Assembly (NCBI RefSeq): GCF_014199195.1
Contig: NZ_JACIJE010000003.1
Coordinates: 1 to 64,000 of the forward strand
Source of the DNA: Neoroseomonas alkaliterrae
GTDB taxonomy: Bacteria > Pseudomonadota > Alphaproteobacteria > Acetobacterales > Acetobacteraceae
DNA length: 64,000 bases
Direction: 5' to 3'
The notes under the pieces were generated by a model that searched no databases, was not told the DNA's origin, and was given only the letters and a program-made list of their open reading frames with translations. Below, one piece after another: positions 25,215-33,656 of this stretch (position 1 is its first letter; each line of letters opens with the position of its first letter). The position numbers and the translations under genes were made by a program.

Positions 25215-25264
25215 GTCCTCAGTCTAGGGAGGCCCGGACAGGCCCGCCAGGGCGGGGCGGTAAA

Positions 25265-25277
25265 GGGGGGGGGGGGG
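25265..25277 (+). repeat. G13 homopolymer in the glcF-permease divergent promoter region
   Basis: Thirteen consecutive G residues lie in the 101-base gap between glcF (starting at 25214 on minus) and the permease (starting at 25316 on plus). It is the longest homopolymer I noticed in the window. Tracts of this length are prone to slippage. It is outside coding sequence, so a change in length would alter promoter spacing rather than a reading frame. Confidence 0.7.
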
Positions 25278-25315
25278 TCGCCGGGCGGCGGGGGTTGTGC
25301 TAGCTGCTCTTGCGA

Positions 25316-26977
25316 ATGACTCGCATCCTCTCGCCCGCCCTGCCCGCCCCGCCCCGCAGGCGCGTGCCGGCCTGGGCCTGGGCCTCCTTCCTGGTCGCGG
25401 CCTGCATCGCGGCGCCGCTGCTCGCCGTGGCGGTGACCGCGGCGACACGGCCAGGCGCGAGCTTCCTGCACATCGCCACCACCACCCTGCCGGAGATGCT
25501 CGCCAACTCCGCGCTGCTGGTGCTGCTGGTGGCGCTGATGGCGGGCTCGGCCGGGGCGATCTCGGCCTGGATCGTCTCGACCTGCGAGTTCCGCTTCCGG
25601 CGGGTGCTGGAAGTGGCGCTGCTGCTGCCGCTTGCCATGCCCGCCTACCTCAACGGCTACGTCTACACGTGGCTGTTCGACGTGGCGGGGCCGGTGCAGC
25701 AGGGTTTCCGCGACCTGACCGGGCTGCGCTACGGCGAGTACTGGGCGCCCGAGATCCGCTCCCTGCCCGGGGCGGCGCTGATGCTCGCGATGGTGCTCTA
25801 CCCCTATGTCTATCTGCTTTGCCGCGCGGCCTTCCTGCAGCAGAGCGTCTGCCTCGTGGAGGCGAGCCGCACCCTCGGCCACGGGCTGCCGCGCACCTTC
25901 CTCCATGTCGCGCTGCCGCTCGCGCGGCCGGCGCTTGCCGCCGGCATCGCGCTCGCGCTGATGGAGACGCTCGCGGATTTCGGCACGGTCCAGCATTTCG
26001 GCGTGCGCACCTTCACCACCGGCATCTACGAGGCCTGGTTCGGCATGGACGACCGCGGGGCGGCCGCGCAGCTCTCGGTCGCGCTGCTCGGCTGCGTCTT
26101 CCTGCTGCTGGCGCTGGAGCGGATCTCGCGCGGGGACCGGCGCTTCCACCCGACCACCACCCGGCATCCGCCGCTGCGCGCGCACCCCCTGCATGGCTGG
26201 CGGGAGGCGGCGGCGATCCTCGCCTGCGGGGCGCCGGTGCTGCTCGGCTTCGGCGTGCCGGCCGGGGCGCTCGCCTGGCTCGCCGTGACCTCGGGCGATC
26301 CGCTCGCGCCGCAGCGCTTCCTGCCCTTCGCGCTGAACTCCCTGACGCTGTCGGGCATCACGGCCGCGATCGCGGTGGCCATCGCGGCGCTGATGGCCTG
26401 GGCGGCGCGGATGCATCCCTCCCCGGCGCGGGTGATGGCGAACCGCATCGCGGCGATGGGCTATGCGCTGCCGGGCTCGGTGATCGCGGTGGGCACGCTG
26501 GTGCCCTTCGGCCTGTTCGACAACGCGCTCGATGCCTTCATGCGGGAGAGGTTCGGCGTCTCCACCGGCCTGCTGCTCTCAGGGACGATGGCGGCGCTGG
26601 TCTTCGCCTATCTCGTGCGCTTCCTCGCGGTGGCGCTGTCCTCGGTGGAATCGGGGCTGGCGCGGCTCAAACCGTCCCTGTTCGCGGCCGCGCGGGTGCT
26701 CGGGCGCACGCCGGGCCAGGCGGTGCGGGAGGTCGAGCTGCCGCTCGCCCGCGGCGCGCTGCTCACCGCCGCCGTGCTGGTCTTCGTGGACACCATGAAG
26801 GAACTGCCCGCGACGCTGATCGTGCGGCCCTTCGACCTCGATACGCTGGCGGTCCGCGTCTACAACCTCGCCTCCGATGAGAGGCTGGCCGAGGCCTCCA
26901 CCGCCGCGCTGCTGATCGTCCTGGTCGGGCTGCTGCCGGTGGCGGCGCTGACGCGGGCGATGCGCCGGCAGGACTGA
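25316..26977 (+). CDS. Ferric iron ABC transporter permease (FbpB/SfuB type)
   Basis: 553-residue inner-membrane permease made of two fused permease modules, about 12 hydrophobic segments in all. Each module has the EAA-like cytoplasmic loop: EASRTLGHGLPRTFLHVALPLARPAL (near residue 180) and AAARVLGRTPGQAVREVELPLARGAL (near residue 465), both seen in part. This two-in-one layout is typical of FbpB/SfuB ferric transporters. A ferric-binding protein gene lies 5 kb to the right on the other strand. No ATPase gene is adjacent. ATG at 25316 is chosen over an in-frame TTG six bases earlier. Confidence 0.9.
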   Translation: MTRILSPALPAPPRRRVPAWAWASFLVAACIAAPLLAVAVTAATRPGASFLHIATTTLPEMLANSALLVLLVALMAGSAGAISAWIVSTCEFRFRRVLEVALLLPLAMPAYLNGYVYTWLFDVAGPVQQGFRDLTGLRYGEYWAPEIRSLPGAALMLAMVLYPYVYLLCRAAFLQQSVCLVEASRTLGHGLPRTFLHVALPLARPALAAGIALALMETLADFGTVQHFGVRTFTTGIYEAWFGMDDRGAAAQLSVALLGCVFLLLALERISRGDRRFHPTTTRHPPLRAHPLHGWREAAAILACGAPVLLGFGVPAGALAWLAVTSGDPLAPQRFLPFALNSLTLSGITAAIAVAIAALMAWAARMHPSPARVMANRIAAMGYALPGSVIAVGTLVPFGLFDNALDAFMRERFGVSTGLLLSGTMAALVFAYLVRFLAVALSSVESGLARLKPSLFAAARVLGRTPGQAVREVELPLARGALLTAAVLVFVDTMKELPATLIVRPFDLDTLAVRVYNLASDERLAEASTAALLIVLVGLLPVAALTRAMRRQD

Positions 26978-27134
26978 GCGCGATACATTTCGCGACAGGC
27001 CCGCGCCCTTGCCGACTTGCGGGCCGTCGCCATGCTCGGTCCGCATCATCGAGGTTTCCCGCCCGCATGACACTGCCCGGACGACGAAGCCGCCCCTGCC
27101 CCGCACCCGGCCACGCCGGCGGGCGGGCCGCGTG

Positions 27135-29411
27135 ATGCGCCGGGGGTGGCGCATGCGCGCGCTGATCGCCGCCCTGCTCCTGCTGCCCGGCTGCGCGGCG
27201 CTGAGTCCCCGCCCCGTCGGCGTCGAGCAGCGCATCGCCGCCTTCCCCGCCGCCGGCGCGGACCTCGAGCGCCCGGTCACCATCCGCTGGAACGCGCACA
27301 TGGTGCCCTGGGTGGAGGCGGAGACCGATCGCGACCTGTTCTACGCGCTCGGCATGATCCAGGGGCACCTGCGCGGGGCGCAGGTCGCGCTGCTGCGGCT
27401 CGCGGCGCGCGGCCGGCTCTCCGAGGCGGCGGGGCCCTTCGCCACCGAGATCGACCACGCGCTGCGCATCCTCGATTTCGGCCGCGCCGCGCCGGCGATC
27501 CGCGCCGCCTGGCCGGAGGAGACGCGCCGGCTGATGGCGGCCTACACTGCGGGGCTGAACCATGCGGTGATGAACACCCCCCCGCCGCCCGAGTTCGGCC
27601 TGCTCGGCCTCTCGCGCGAGCCCTTCACCGAGGACGACCTGCTCGCCATCGGCCGGCTGGCGGGGACCGACGTGAACTGGCTCGGCTATTTCGCGCTGCT
27701 GCCGGCGCGCGGCACGCCGGGCTTCGCGCGGCTGTGGGAGCGCACCGTCGCCGCCGGCTCCTCCGCGCCGGAGGCCGCGCTCGCGGGGCGGCGCCTCGCG
27801 GTGATCGGGGACATCCTGGCCGGGGCCTCGCGGAGCGGGTCGAACACGGTCGCGGTGGCCGGGCGGCGCTCGGCAAGCGGCGGGGCGCTGATCGGCTCCG
27901 ACCCGCATCTCGGCCTGACGCAGCCCAATGCGTGGCTCGCGGCCGGGATGCGCTCGCCCTCCTTCCACGCGGTCGGGCTCATGCTGCCCGGGCTGCCGCT
28001 GCTCGGCCTCGGGCGCAACCCCGAGATCGGCTGGGGCGGGACCAACCTGCGCGCGGCCTCCTCCGACCTGTTCGACGTCTCCGCGCTGCCGCCCGGGGCC
28101 TTCACGACCGAGCGCGTGCGGATCCGTCAGCGCCTGTGGTTCAGCGCCGAACGCACGGTGCGGCGGACGGAGCACGGGCCGGTCATCACCGATGCCTCGG
28201 TGCTGCCGCGCCGGCCGGGCGACGTGCTCGCGCTGCGCTGGGTCGGGCACGAGCCGACCGACGAGGTGACGGCGCTGCTGGGCGCGGCCCGCGCGCGCGA
28301 CGGCGCGCAGTTCCGCGCCGCCTTCGCGCGCTTCGGCGTCTCGGCCCAGACCATGACCTGGGCGGCGCGGGACGGCAGCATCGGGCAGTTCTACGCCACG
28401 ACCATCCCCGCGCGCGCGGGCTTCCCGTCGGAGGATCCGGTGCTCGACGCGCGCGATCCGGCCGCGACGGCGCCGTGGCGGCGCCTGCTGCGCACGCCCG
28501 ACCTGCCCTTCGTGGTCAACCCGCGCGAGGGCTTCCTCGCCAGCGCCAACAACAGGCCCGAGGCGCTGGGCGGGCGGTCGCCGCCTCCGCTCGGCTTCTT
28601 CTTCTCCGACAGCGACCGCGTGGAACGCCTGCGCGAGATGCTGGCCGCGCTGCCGCGCGCCACGCCGGCGGACATCATGGCGATCCAGGCCGATACGCGC
28701 TCGCCGCGCGCGGGGCGGATCGCCGCGGCGCTGGCGGAGCGCCTCGAGGGCATCGCCGAGGCCGCGCCGCTGCTTGCCGCGCTGCGCGGCTGGGATGGCG
28801 ACTATCGCGCCGATGCGCGCGCGCCGGTCGCCTTCGAGGTGCTGCTCGCGCGCCTCGTGCCGCTGCTGCAGCCCGAGGAACGCCAGGGCGCGACCGAGAG
28901 CCGGCGCGCGCCGGAGAGCCAGTGGAACTTCATCACCGCCTTCCTGCTGCCCGACCTCGATGCCCTGCCGCCCGCGCGGCGCGAGGCGGCGCTGCGCGAG
29001 GCCGCGCGCCAGGCCGCCGCGGACATGGCGCGGCTGACCACCTGGGGCGAGATGCATCGCCTGCCGCTGGCCCATGCGCTGGTGAACCTGCCGGTGGTGG
29101 GCGAGGCCTTCCGATACGGCGACCACCCCATCGGCGGCTCACGCGAGACGCCGATGAAGACCAGCCACGGCCTGGTGACCGCGCGGCACAACACCGCCTT
29201 CGGCTCGATGGCGCGGCATGTGAGCGACATGGCGGACCCCGATGCCAACTGGTTCACGCTGTGGGGCGGGCAGGATGGCTGGCTGGGCTCCGCCGCCTTC
29301 GCCGACCAGGTGCCGCTCTGGCTCGAGAGGCGCAGCATCCGCATCCCGCTGCGCGCCGAGACGGTGACGCGCGAATTCCCGCTCGTCACGCGCATCGAGC
29401 CGCGGCGGTGA
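27135..29411 (+). CDS. Penicillin acylase family (Ntn-hydrolase) lipoprotein
   Basis: About 758-residue N-terminal-nucleophile amidohydrolase. A lipobox (ALIAALLLLPGCAAL) predicts an envelope lipoprotein. Penicillin-acylase-family precursors cut themselves; the presumed site is the Ser near residue 236 in SRSGSNTVAV, leaving an N-terminal Ser nucleophile on the beta chain. Other family features are GSDPHLGLTQPN, GRNPEIGWGGTN, REGFLASANNRP and WNFITAFL. Relatives hydrolyse penicillins, acyl-homoserine lactones or N-acyl amino acids; the substrate here is unknown. ATG at 27135 or 27153 is possible. The stop overlaps the GTG of the GH3 gene (GTGA), so the two are coupled. Confidence 0.9.
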   Translation: MRRGWRMRALIAALLLLPGCAALSPRPVGVEQRIAAFPAAGADLERPVTIRWNAHMVPWVEAETDRDLFYALGMIQGHLRGAQVALLRLAARGRLSEAAGPFATEIDHALRILDFGRAAPAIRAAWPEETRRLMAAYTAGLNHAVMNTPPPPEFGLLGLSREPFTEDDLLAIGRLAGTDVNWLGYFALLPARGTPGFARLWERTVAAGSSAPEAALAGRRLAVIGDILAGASRSGSNTVAVAGRRSASGGALIGSDPHLGLTQPNAWLAAGMRSPSFHAVGLMLPGLPLLGLGRNPEIGWGGTNLRAASSDLFDVSALPPGAFTTERVRIRQRLWFSAERTVRRTEHGPVITDASVLPRRPGDVLALRWVGHEPTDEVTALLGAARARDGAQFRAAFARFGVSAQTMTWAARDGSIGQFYATTIPARAGFPSEDPVLDARDPAATAPWRRLLRTPDLPFVVNPREGFLASANNRPEALGGRSPPPLGFFFSDSDRVERLREMLAALPRATPADIMAIQADTRSPRAGRIAAALAERLEGIAEAAPLLAALRGWDGDYRADARAPVAFEVLLARLVPLLQPEERQGATESRRAPESQWNFITAFLLPDLDALPPARREAALREAARQAAADMARLTTWGEMHRLPLAHALVNLPVVGEAFRYGDHPIGGSRETPMKTSHGLVTARHNTAFGSMARHVSDMADPDANWFTLWGGQDGWLGSAAFADQVPLWLERRSIRIPLRAETVTREFPLVTRIEPRR

Positions 29412-30940
29412 TCGGGGCGGGCGTTCCCTTCGATGCGACGCCCTGCCTGCGCCTCGTCGCCGCGCGGCGGCTGCGGCAGTTGCAGGCGATGGACCCGGCG
29501 GCGACGCAGGAGGCGCTGCTGCTCGGCCTTCTGCGCCGCGCCGCGGGCACGCGCTTCGGGCGCGATCACGGCTTCGCGGACATCGGCTCGGTCGCCGATT
29601 TCCAGCGCGCGGTGCCGCTGCGGCGCTACGAGGCGCTGCATGCCGAGTATCTCGCGCCCGCCCTGTCGGTGCTCGATGGCGTGGTGTGGCCGGGGCGCAC
29701 GCCCTATCTCGCGCTGACCTCGGGCACCACCTCCGGGCGCACCAAGCACATCCCGGTGAGCCGGGAGATGGTGCGGGCCAATCGCGGCGCGGCGCTCGAT
29801 GTCCTGGTGTGGCATCTCGCCGCACAGCCGGGGGCGCGGCCCTTCGGCGGCCTGTCCTTCATGCTCGGTGGCTCGACCGCGCTCGAGGAGGTGGCGCCGG
29901 GCGTCCGCCAGGGCGACCTGTCGGGCATCGCGACGCATGAGGTCCCGGCCTTCCTGCGCGCCTGGTCCTGGCCGCCCGAGCGCGTCGCGCTGATGGCGGA
30001 CTGGGACGCCAAGCTCGATGCGCTGGCGCGCGAGGCGCCGGTCGGCGCGATCCGCGCGCTGTCCGGCACGCCGTCCTGGCTGCTGGTGCTGTTCGAGCGG
30101 CTGGCGGCGCTGCACGGCTGCCCGCCGCTGCCCGCACTCGAACTGCTGATCCATGGCGGCGTCGCCTGGGCGCCCTATCGCGAGCGCATCGCGCCCTTCC
30201 TGCCGCCGGGCTGCGTGACGCGCGAGGTCTATCCGGCGAGCGAGGGCTTCATCGCCATCGCCGACCGCGGCGAGGGCGAGGGCATGCGGCTCTGCCTCGA
30301 CCGCGGCTGCTTCTTCGAGTTCGTGCCGGTGGGCGAGCTCGATTCCGCGGCGCCGACGCGCCACTGGGCCGGCACGATCGAGACGGGGGTGGAGTATGCC
30401 GTCGTCGTCTCCTCCTGCGCCGGGCTGTTCGGCTACGTGATCGGCGACACGGTGCGCTTCCTGGACCGCGCCCCGCCGCGGCTGCTGGTCACGGGGCGCA
30501 CCTCCTGGATGCTCTCGGCCTTCGGCGAGCACCTGGCGGGGGAGGAGATCGAGGCGGCGCTGCTCGCCGCCGCCGCGCAGGCGGGGCTGCGCGTCGCGGA
30601 ATATGCGGTCGGGCCCGAGTTCGCGGGCAGCCGTGGCCGGCATCGCTGGTGCGTGGAGACGCAGGCGCCCGCGCCCGCCGATGCGGCGCGGCACCTCGCG
30701 GCCCTGCTCGACGCCGCGCTGCGGGCGGAGAACGACGACTACGCCGCGCACCGAGACGGCGCGCAACTGGCCGCGCCCGAGGTCGTGCTGGTGCCGCAAG
30801 GCGCCTTCGCCGCCTGGATGCGCGCCGAGGGCAAGCTCGGCGGCCAGCACAAGGTGCCGCGGGTGGTCGCCGACCCCGCGCGTTTCGCGGCGATGGCCGC
30901 CGCCCTCAGTGATCCTGGTCGGGCGCCGCGTCCGAGTTGA
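29408..30940 (+). CDS. GH3 family acyl-acid amido synthetase-like protein
   Basis: 510-residue protein of the GH3 auxin-responsive family, part of the ANL adenylating superfamily. Plant members adenylate acids such as indole-acetate or jasmonate and join them to amino acids. The ATP-binding P-loop LTSGTTSGRTKHIPVS lies near residue 100. YPASEGF (compare YxxSEG) and FGYVIGDTVRF follow, and a C-terminal GGQHKVPRV carries the likely catalytic Lys. The GTG start overlaps the acylase stop by four bases. The last 35 bases overlap the convergent bacterioferritin gene. Bacterial GH3 proteins are little studied; the coupled hydrolase hints at amide conjugate chemistry. Confidence 0.88.
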   Translation: MIGAGVPFDATPCLRLVAARRLRQLQAMDPAATQEALLLGLLRRAAGTRFGRDHGFADIGSVADFQRAVPLRRYEALHAEYLAPALSVLDGVVWPGRTPYLALTSGTTSGRTKHIPVSREMVRANRGAALDVLVWHLAAQPGARPFGGLSFMLGGSTALEEVAPGVRQGDLSGIATHEVPAFLRAWSWPPERVALMADWDAKLDALAREAPVGAIRALSGTPSWLLVLFERLAALHGCPPLPALELLIHGGVAWAPYRERIAPFLPPGCVTREVYPASEGFIAIADRGEGEGMRLCLDRGCFFEFVPVGELDSAAPTRHWAGTIETGVEYAVVVSSCAGLFGYVIGDTVRFLDRAPPRLLVTGRTSWMLSAFGEHLAGEEIEAALLAAAAQAGLRVAEYAVGPEFAGSRGRHRWCVETQAPAPADAARHLAALLDAALRAENDDYAAHRDGAQLAAPEVVLVPQGAFAAWMRAEGKLGGQHKVPRVVADPARFAAMAAALSDPGRAPRPS

Positions 30941-31394
30941 GCAGCGTGTAGCGCTCGATGCCGATGCGCGCGATCAGGTCGAACTGGGTGTCCACGAAGT
31001 CGGCGTGCTTCTCCTCGTCGCGCAGGATGGAGAGGAAGAGGTCGCGCGAGACGTAGTCGCGCACCGATTCGCAATAGGCGATGGCCTCGCGCAGGTCGGC
31101 GATGGCCTTCTGCTCGAGCTTCTGATCGCATTCGAGGACCTCGCGCACGCCCTCGCCGATCAGCACCGGGTTGAGGCGCTGCACGTTGGGATGGCCGCCG
31201 AGGAAGAGGATGCGGTCGATCAGCGCATCCGCGTGCTTCATCTCCTCGATGGATTCCTCGTATTCGTGCTTGCCGAGCTTGGTGACGCCCCAATGCTTCA
31301 GCATCCGCGCGTGCAGGAAGTACTGGTTGATGGCGGTCAGCTCGTTGGTGAGCTGGGTGTTGAGATGCTCGATGACCTTCGGGTCGCGCAGCAT
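30906..31394 (-). CDS. bfr: Bacterioferritin
   Basis: 162-residue haem-containing ferritin that oxidises and stores iron in a 24-subunit shell. The four-helix core shows ferroxidase ligands in NELTAINQYFLHARM, EYEESIEEMKHADALIDRILFL (in part, with ExxH) and the later ILRDEEKHADFVDTQ. The haem-binding Met fits in the IDRILFLGGHP region. A GGAGG lies seven bases before the ATG. Bfd is encoded just upstream on the same strand, so iron storage and release are together. Its last 35 bases overlap the end of the GH3 gene. Confidence 0.97.
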   Translation of the reverse strand: MLRDPKVIEHLNTQLTNELTAINQYFLHARMLKHWGVTKLGKHEYEESIEEMKHADALIDRILFLGGHPNVQRLNPVLIGEGVREVLECDQKLEQKAIADLREAIAYCESVRDYVSRDLFLSILRDEEKHADFVDTQFDLIARIGIERYTLLNSDAAPDQDH

Positions 31395-31493
31395 GGGTCA
31401 GCCTCCGGCGCTGCGGCGCGGGCCGCCGCGCCGCCTGCCCGCGATGACGACGCAGGCGCACGGTGAAGTCAAGCAAGCAACTGATTTTGCTGG

Positions 31494-31518
31494 ATAATGC
31501 GCCTGAGGCGCATTCTCA
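31494..31518 (-). promoter_or_regulatory. Candidate iron-regulator palindrome between bfd and bfr
   Basis: Perfect inverted repeat AATGCGCC-TGA-GGCGCATT (31496-31514). On the minus strand it extends to TGAGAATGCG...GGATAA-type ends, resembling Fur-like half-sites. It starts at the bfd stop and lies about 100 bases upstream of bfr. It could be an operator of bfr or a bfd-end hairpin; there is no T run. Similar TGAGA half-sites flank the dyad upstream of the ferric-binding protein gene. Confidence 0.45.
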
Positions 31519-31695
31519 CTTCGGCGCGGAATCACCCGAGCCGGAGCGCAGCATGCCGAGGATGGTCTTGCAGCAGCAGCCGCATTGCGCGCCGCAGCCG
31601 CAGCCCGCATAGACCTCGGCGGGGCGGGACGCCCCGGCGGCGATGGCCGCGGCGATCTGCGCATCCGTCAGGCGGTTGCAGTGGCAGACGACCAT
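31516..31695 (-). CDS. bfd: Bacterioferritin-associated ferredoxin
   Basis: 59-residue 2Fe-2S protein that reduces bacterioferritin to release stored iron. The four cluster cysteines are in VCHCN (residues 4 and 6) and the Cys-rich GCGCGAQCGCCCK segment, where the C-x-x-C pair lies. The size fits the family (about 60 residues). It lies 11 bases downstream of the ferric-binding protein gene and upstream of bfr, forming an iron-handling run. Confidence 0.93.
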   Translation of the reverse strand: MVVCHCNRLTDAQIAAAIAAGASRPAEVYAGCGCGAQCGCCCKTILGMLRSGSGDSAPK

Positions 31696-31706
31696 CGCGG
31701 AGGGCC

Positions 31707-32741
31707 TCAGCGCCAGCCCGCGCGCTGCATGATCTGCAGCGCCTGCGGGGCGAGCGCGCCGTAGCGCTGCGCGTTCAGCTCGTCGGCGCGGAAGGTGCCG
31801 AGGGCGGCGAGCGCAGGATGCGGCGGCACATCGGCCACGACCGGGTATTCGAAGTTGCCGTTGGCGAACATCTCCTGCGCGCGCGGGCCGGTCAGGTATT
31901 CGATGAACTTCAGCGCCATCTCCCTGTTCGAGGAGGAACGCACCACGCCCGCGCCCGAGACATTCACATGCGCGCCGCGATCGCCCTCGGCTTGGTTGGG
32001 GAAGATCACGCCGATCCTGTCGTAGAGGGCCCTCTGCTCGGCGTTGCTCGAGGCGCCGAAGCGCGCGAGGTAGTAGGTGTTGGCAATGGCAAGCCCGCCG
32101 ACGCCGGCCGCGACCGCCTGGAACTGCGGCGTGTCCCCGCCCTGCGGCGGGCGGGCCATGTTCTGCGCGACGCCGCGCGCCCAGGCCTCGGCGGCCTGTT
32201 CGCCGTTGGCGACCATGATGCTCGCCATCAGCGAGGTGTTGTAGGGATGGGCCGCGGCGCGGACGAGGATCTGGCCGCGGAACTCCGGCCTGGCGAGGTC
32301 CTCGTAGCGGTCGAGCCCGGCGGGGCGGCCCTTCGTCTTGTCGAACATGATGACGCGGGCGCGGCGCGAGACGCCGTACCACTCGCCCTCGGGGTGGCGG
32401 AGGCTCGCGGGGACGCGGCCGTTCAGGATCTCGCTGCGCGTCGGCGCGAGGATGTTGGCCGCCGAGGCGCGGGCGAGGCGCGCGCCGTCCACGGTGATCA
32501 GCACGTCGGCCGGCGTGTTGGCGCCCTCGGACTGGATGCGGGCGATGAGCTGGTCGGCATCGCCCTCGATGAGGCGGATGCGCATCCCGGTCTCGGCCGT
32601 GAAGCCGTCATAGAGGGCGCGGTCGGTATCGTAGTGGCGGGACGAATAGAGATTCAGCGTGCGTTCCTGCGCGAGCGCCGGGCGTGCGAGCGCGCCGGCG
32701 GCGGCGAGGGCGGGAACGGCAAGAAGCTGGCGACGACGCAT
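31707..32741 (-). CDS. Ferric iron ABC transporter substrate-binding protein (FbpA/FutA type)
   Basis: 344-residue periplasmic iron-binding protein. A signal peptide (RRRQLLAVPALAAAGALARPALAQ) precedes LNLYSSRHYDTDRALYDGFTAETG, the family's opening; its Tyr/His can be iron ligands. The paired tyrosines near the C-terminal third (NTYYLARFG) match the YY iron-binding motif of FbpA/FutA. The permease is 5 kb away on the other strand. ATG at 32741 is preferred to a GTG three bases upstream. A symmetric dyad with TGAGA ends lies in the promoter region. Confidence 0.93.
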   Translation of the reverse strand: MRRRQLLAVPALAAAGALARPALAQERTLNLYSSRHYDTDRALYDGFTAETGMRIRLIEGDADQLIARIQSEGANTPADVLITVDGARLARASAANILAPTRSEILNGRVPASLRHPEGEWYGVSRRARVIMFDKTKGRPAGLDRYEDLARPEFRGQILVRAAAHPYNTSLMASIMVANGEQAAEAWARGVAQNMARPPQGGDTPQFQAVAAGVGGLAIANTYYLARFGASSNAEQRALYDRIGVIFPNQAEGDRGAHVNVSGAGVVRSSSNREMALKFIEYLTGPRAQEMFANGNFEYPVVADVPPHPALAALGTFRADELNAQRYGALAPQALQIMQRAGWR

Positions 32742-32783
32742 CACGGAACCCCGAATGGCTGGCGGGCGGATTCCTACTGCAAA

Positions 32784-32821
32784 TGAGAAACGCTCGCAAG
32801 TGCAATTGCGAACGCATCTCA
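32784..32821 (-). promoter_or_regulatory. Symmetric dyad upstream of the ferric-binding protein gene (candidate iron-regulator operator)
   Basis: A 38-base two-tier palindrome: TGAGA-N5-TCGCAA-N6-TTGCGA-N5-TCTCA, with equal N5 spacings on both sides. It lies 43-80 bases upstream of the ATG in an AT-richer patch. The position and the neighbouring iron genes suggest a Fur/Irr-family site. It does not match a textbook Fur box exactly, so the regulator is unassigned. Confidence 0.55.
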
Positions 32822-32836
32822 GTTACAGAAGCGCCA

Positions 32837-32859
32837 GGCGGGGGTTCCCGGCCCCCGCC
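32837..32859 (-). terminator. Possible terminator hairpin after the HpcH/HpaI aldolase gene
   Basis: Arms GGCGGGGG (32837-32844) and CCCCCGCC (32852-32859) around a 7-base loop, 12 bases beyond the aldolase stop on the minus strand. There is no T run, so termination strength is uncertain. It separates the aldolase gene from the ferric-binding protein promoter. Confidence 0.45.
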
Positions 32860-32870
32860 CCGCGGCCGGG

Positions 32871-33656
32871 TCAGGCCTGGAGGCCACGCAGGAAGCGCGC
32901 CCGCGCGCCGCCGCCAGCCATCAGGAAGGCATGGTCGGAACCGGAGAGCAGGAAGCGCGCGCCGAGCGCGATGTAGTCCGGCGCAACCGTCTCGTCATAG
33001 ACGCCGCCCATGCCCATGTGCTTGCCATGCGCCTTGCAGGCCGCGGCGACCTTCGCATAGGCGGCGCGCACATCCGGATGGCCGATCTGCCCCGCGATGC
33101 CCATCGAGGCCGTGAGGTCGGAGGTGCCGATCATCAGGCTGTCCACCCCGGGCACGGCGGCGATGGCATCGGCATTCGCGACCGCCTCCGGCGTCTCGAT
33201 CATCACGCAGACCAGGATCTCGGCGTTGAGTTCGCGCTGCGCGGCGGCGGTGTCGGCGACGACGAAGCCGTATTGCGCCGGCGGGCCGCCCCAGGAGCGC
33301 TCGCCGAGCGGCGGGTAGCGGAAGGCGCGGACCACGGCGGCGGCTTCCTCGGCCGTGTCCACATGCGGCACCACCACGCCCATCGCGCCGTTGTCGAGGC
33401 AGCGCGTGCCCTCGAACAGCGCGTCCTTGCACACGCGCACGATCGGCGTGACACCTTGGCTGAGCGCGGCCATCGCCATGCGCGTGGCATCGTCCACGCT
33501 CATCGCGCCGTGCTCCATGTCGATGAACAGCCAGTCGAAGCCGGAGGCGGCGGCGATCATGCCGACGGCGGGCGTGCGCAGGTGATGCACGCCGAAGCCG
33601 AGGGCGAGTTCGCCGGCTTCGAGGCGGCGGCGGGCCAGGTTGGGTGCGATGGGCAT
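32871..33656 (-). CDS. HpcH/HpaI family aldolase
   Basis: 261-residue class II aldolase/citrate-lyase-like TIM barrel that cleaves or forms 2-keto-3-hydroxy acids with a divalent metal. The signature region shows FDWLFIDMEHGAMS (metal/base residues), TPIVRVCKD, LDNGAMGVVVPHVDTAEEA and VMIETPEAVANADAIAAVPGVDSLMIGTSDLTASMG (in parts). The MPIAPN start has GGGGGAA upstream. The exact aldol substrate cannot be told. Confidence 0.92.
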   Translation of the reverse strand: MPIAPNLARRRLEAGELALGFGVHHLRTPAVGMIAAASGFDWLFIDMEHGAMSVDDATRMAMAALSQGVTPIVRVCKDALFEGTRCLDNGAMGVVVPHVDTAEEAAAVVRAFRYPPLGERSWGGPPAQYGFVVADTAAAQRELNAEILVCVMIETPEAVANADAIAAVPGVDSLMIGTSDLTASMGIAGQIGHPDVRAAYAKVAAACKAHGKHMGMGGVYDETVAPDYIALGARFLLSGSDHAFLMAGGGARARFLRGLQA

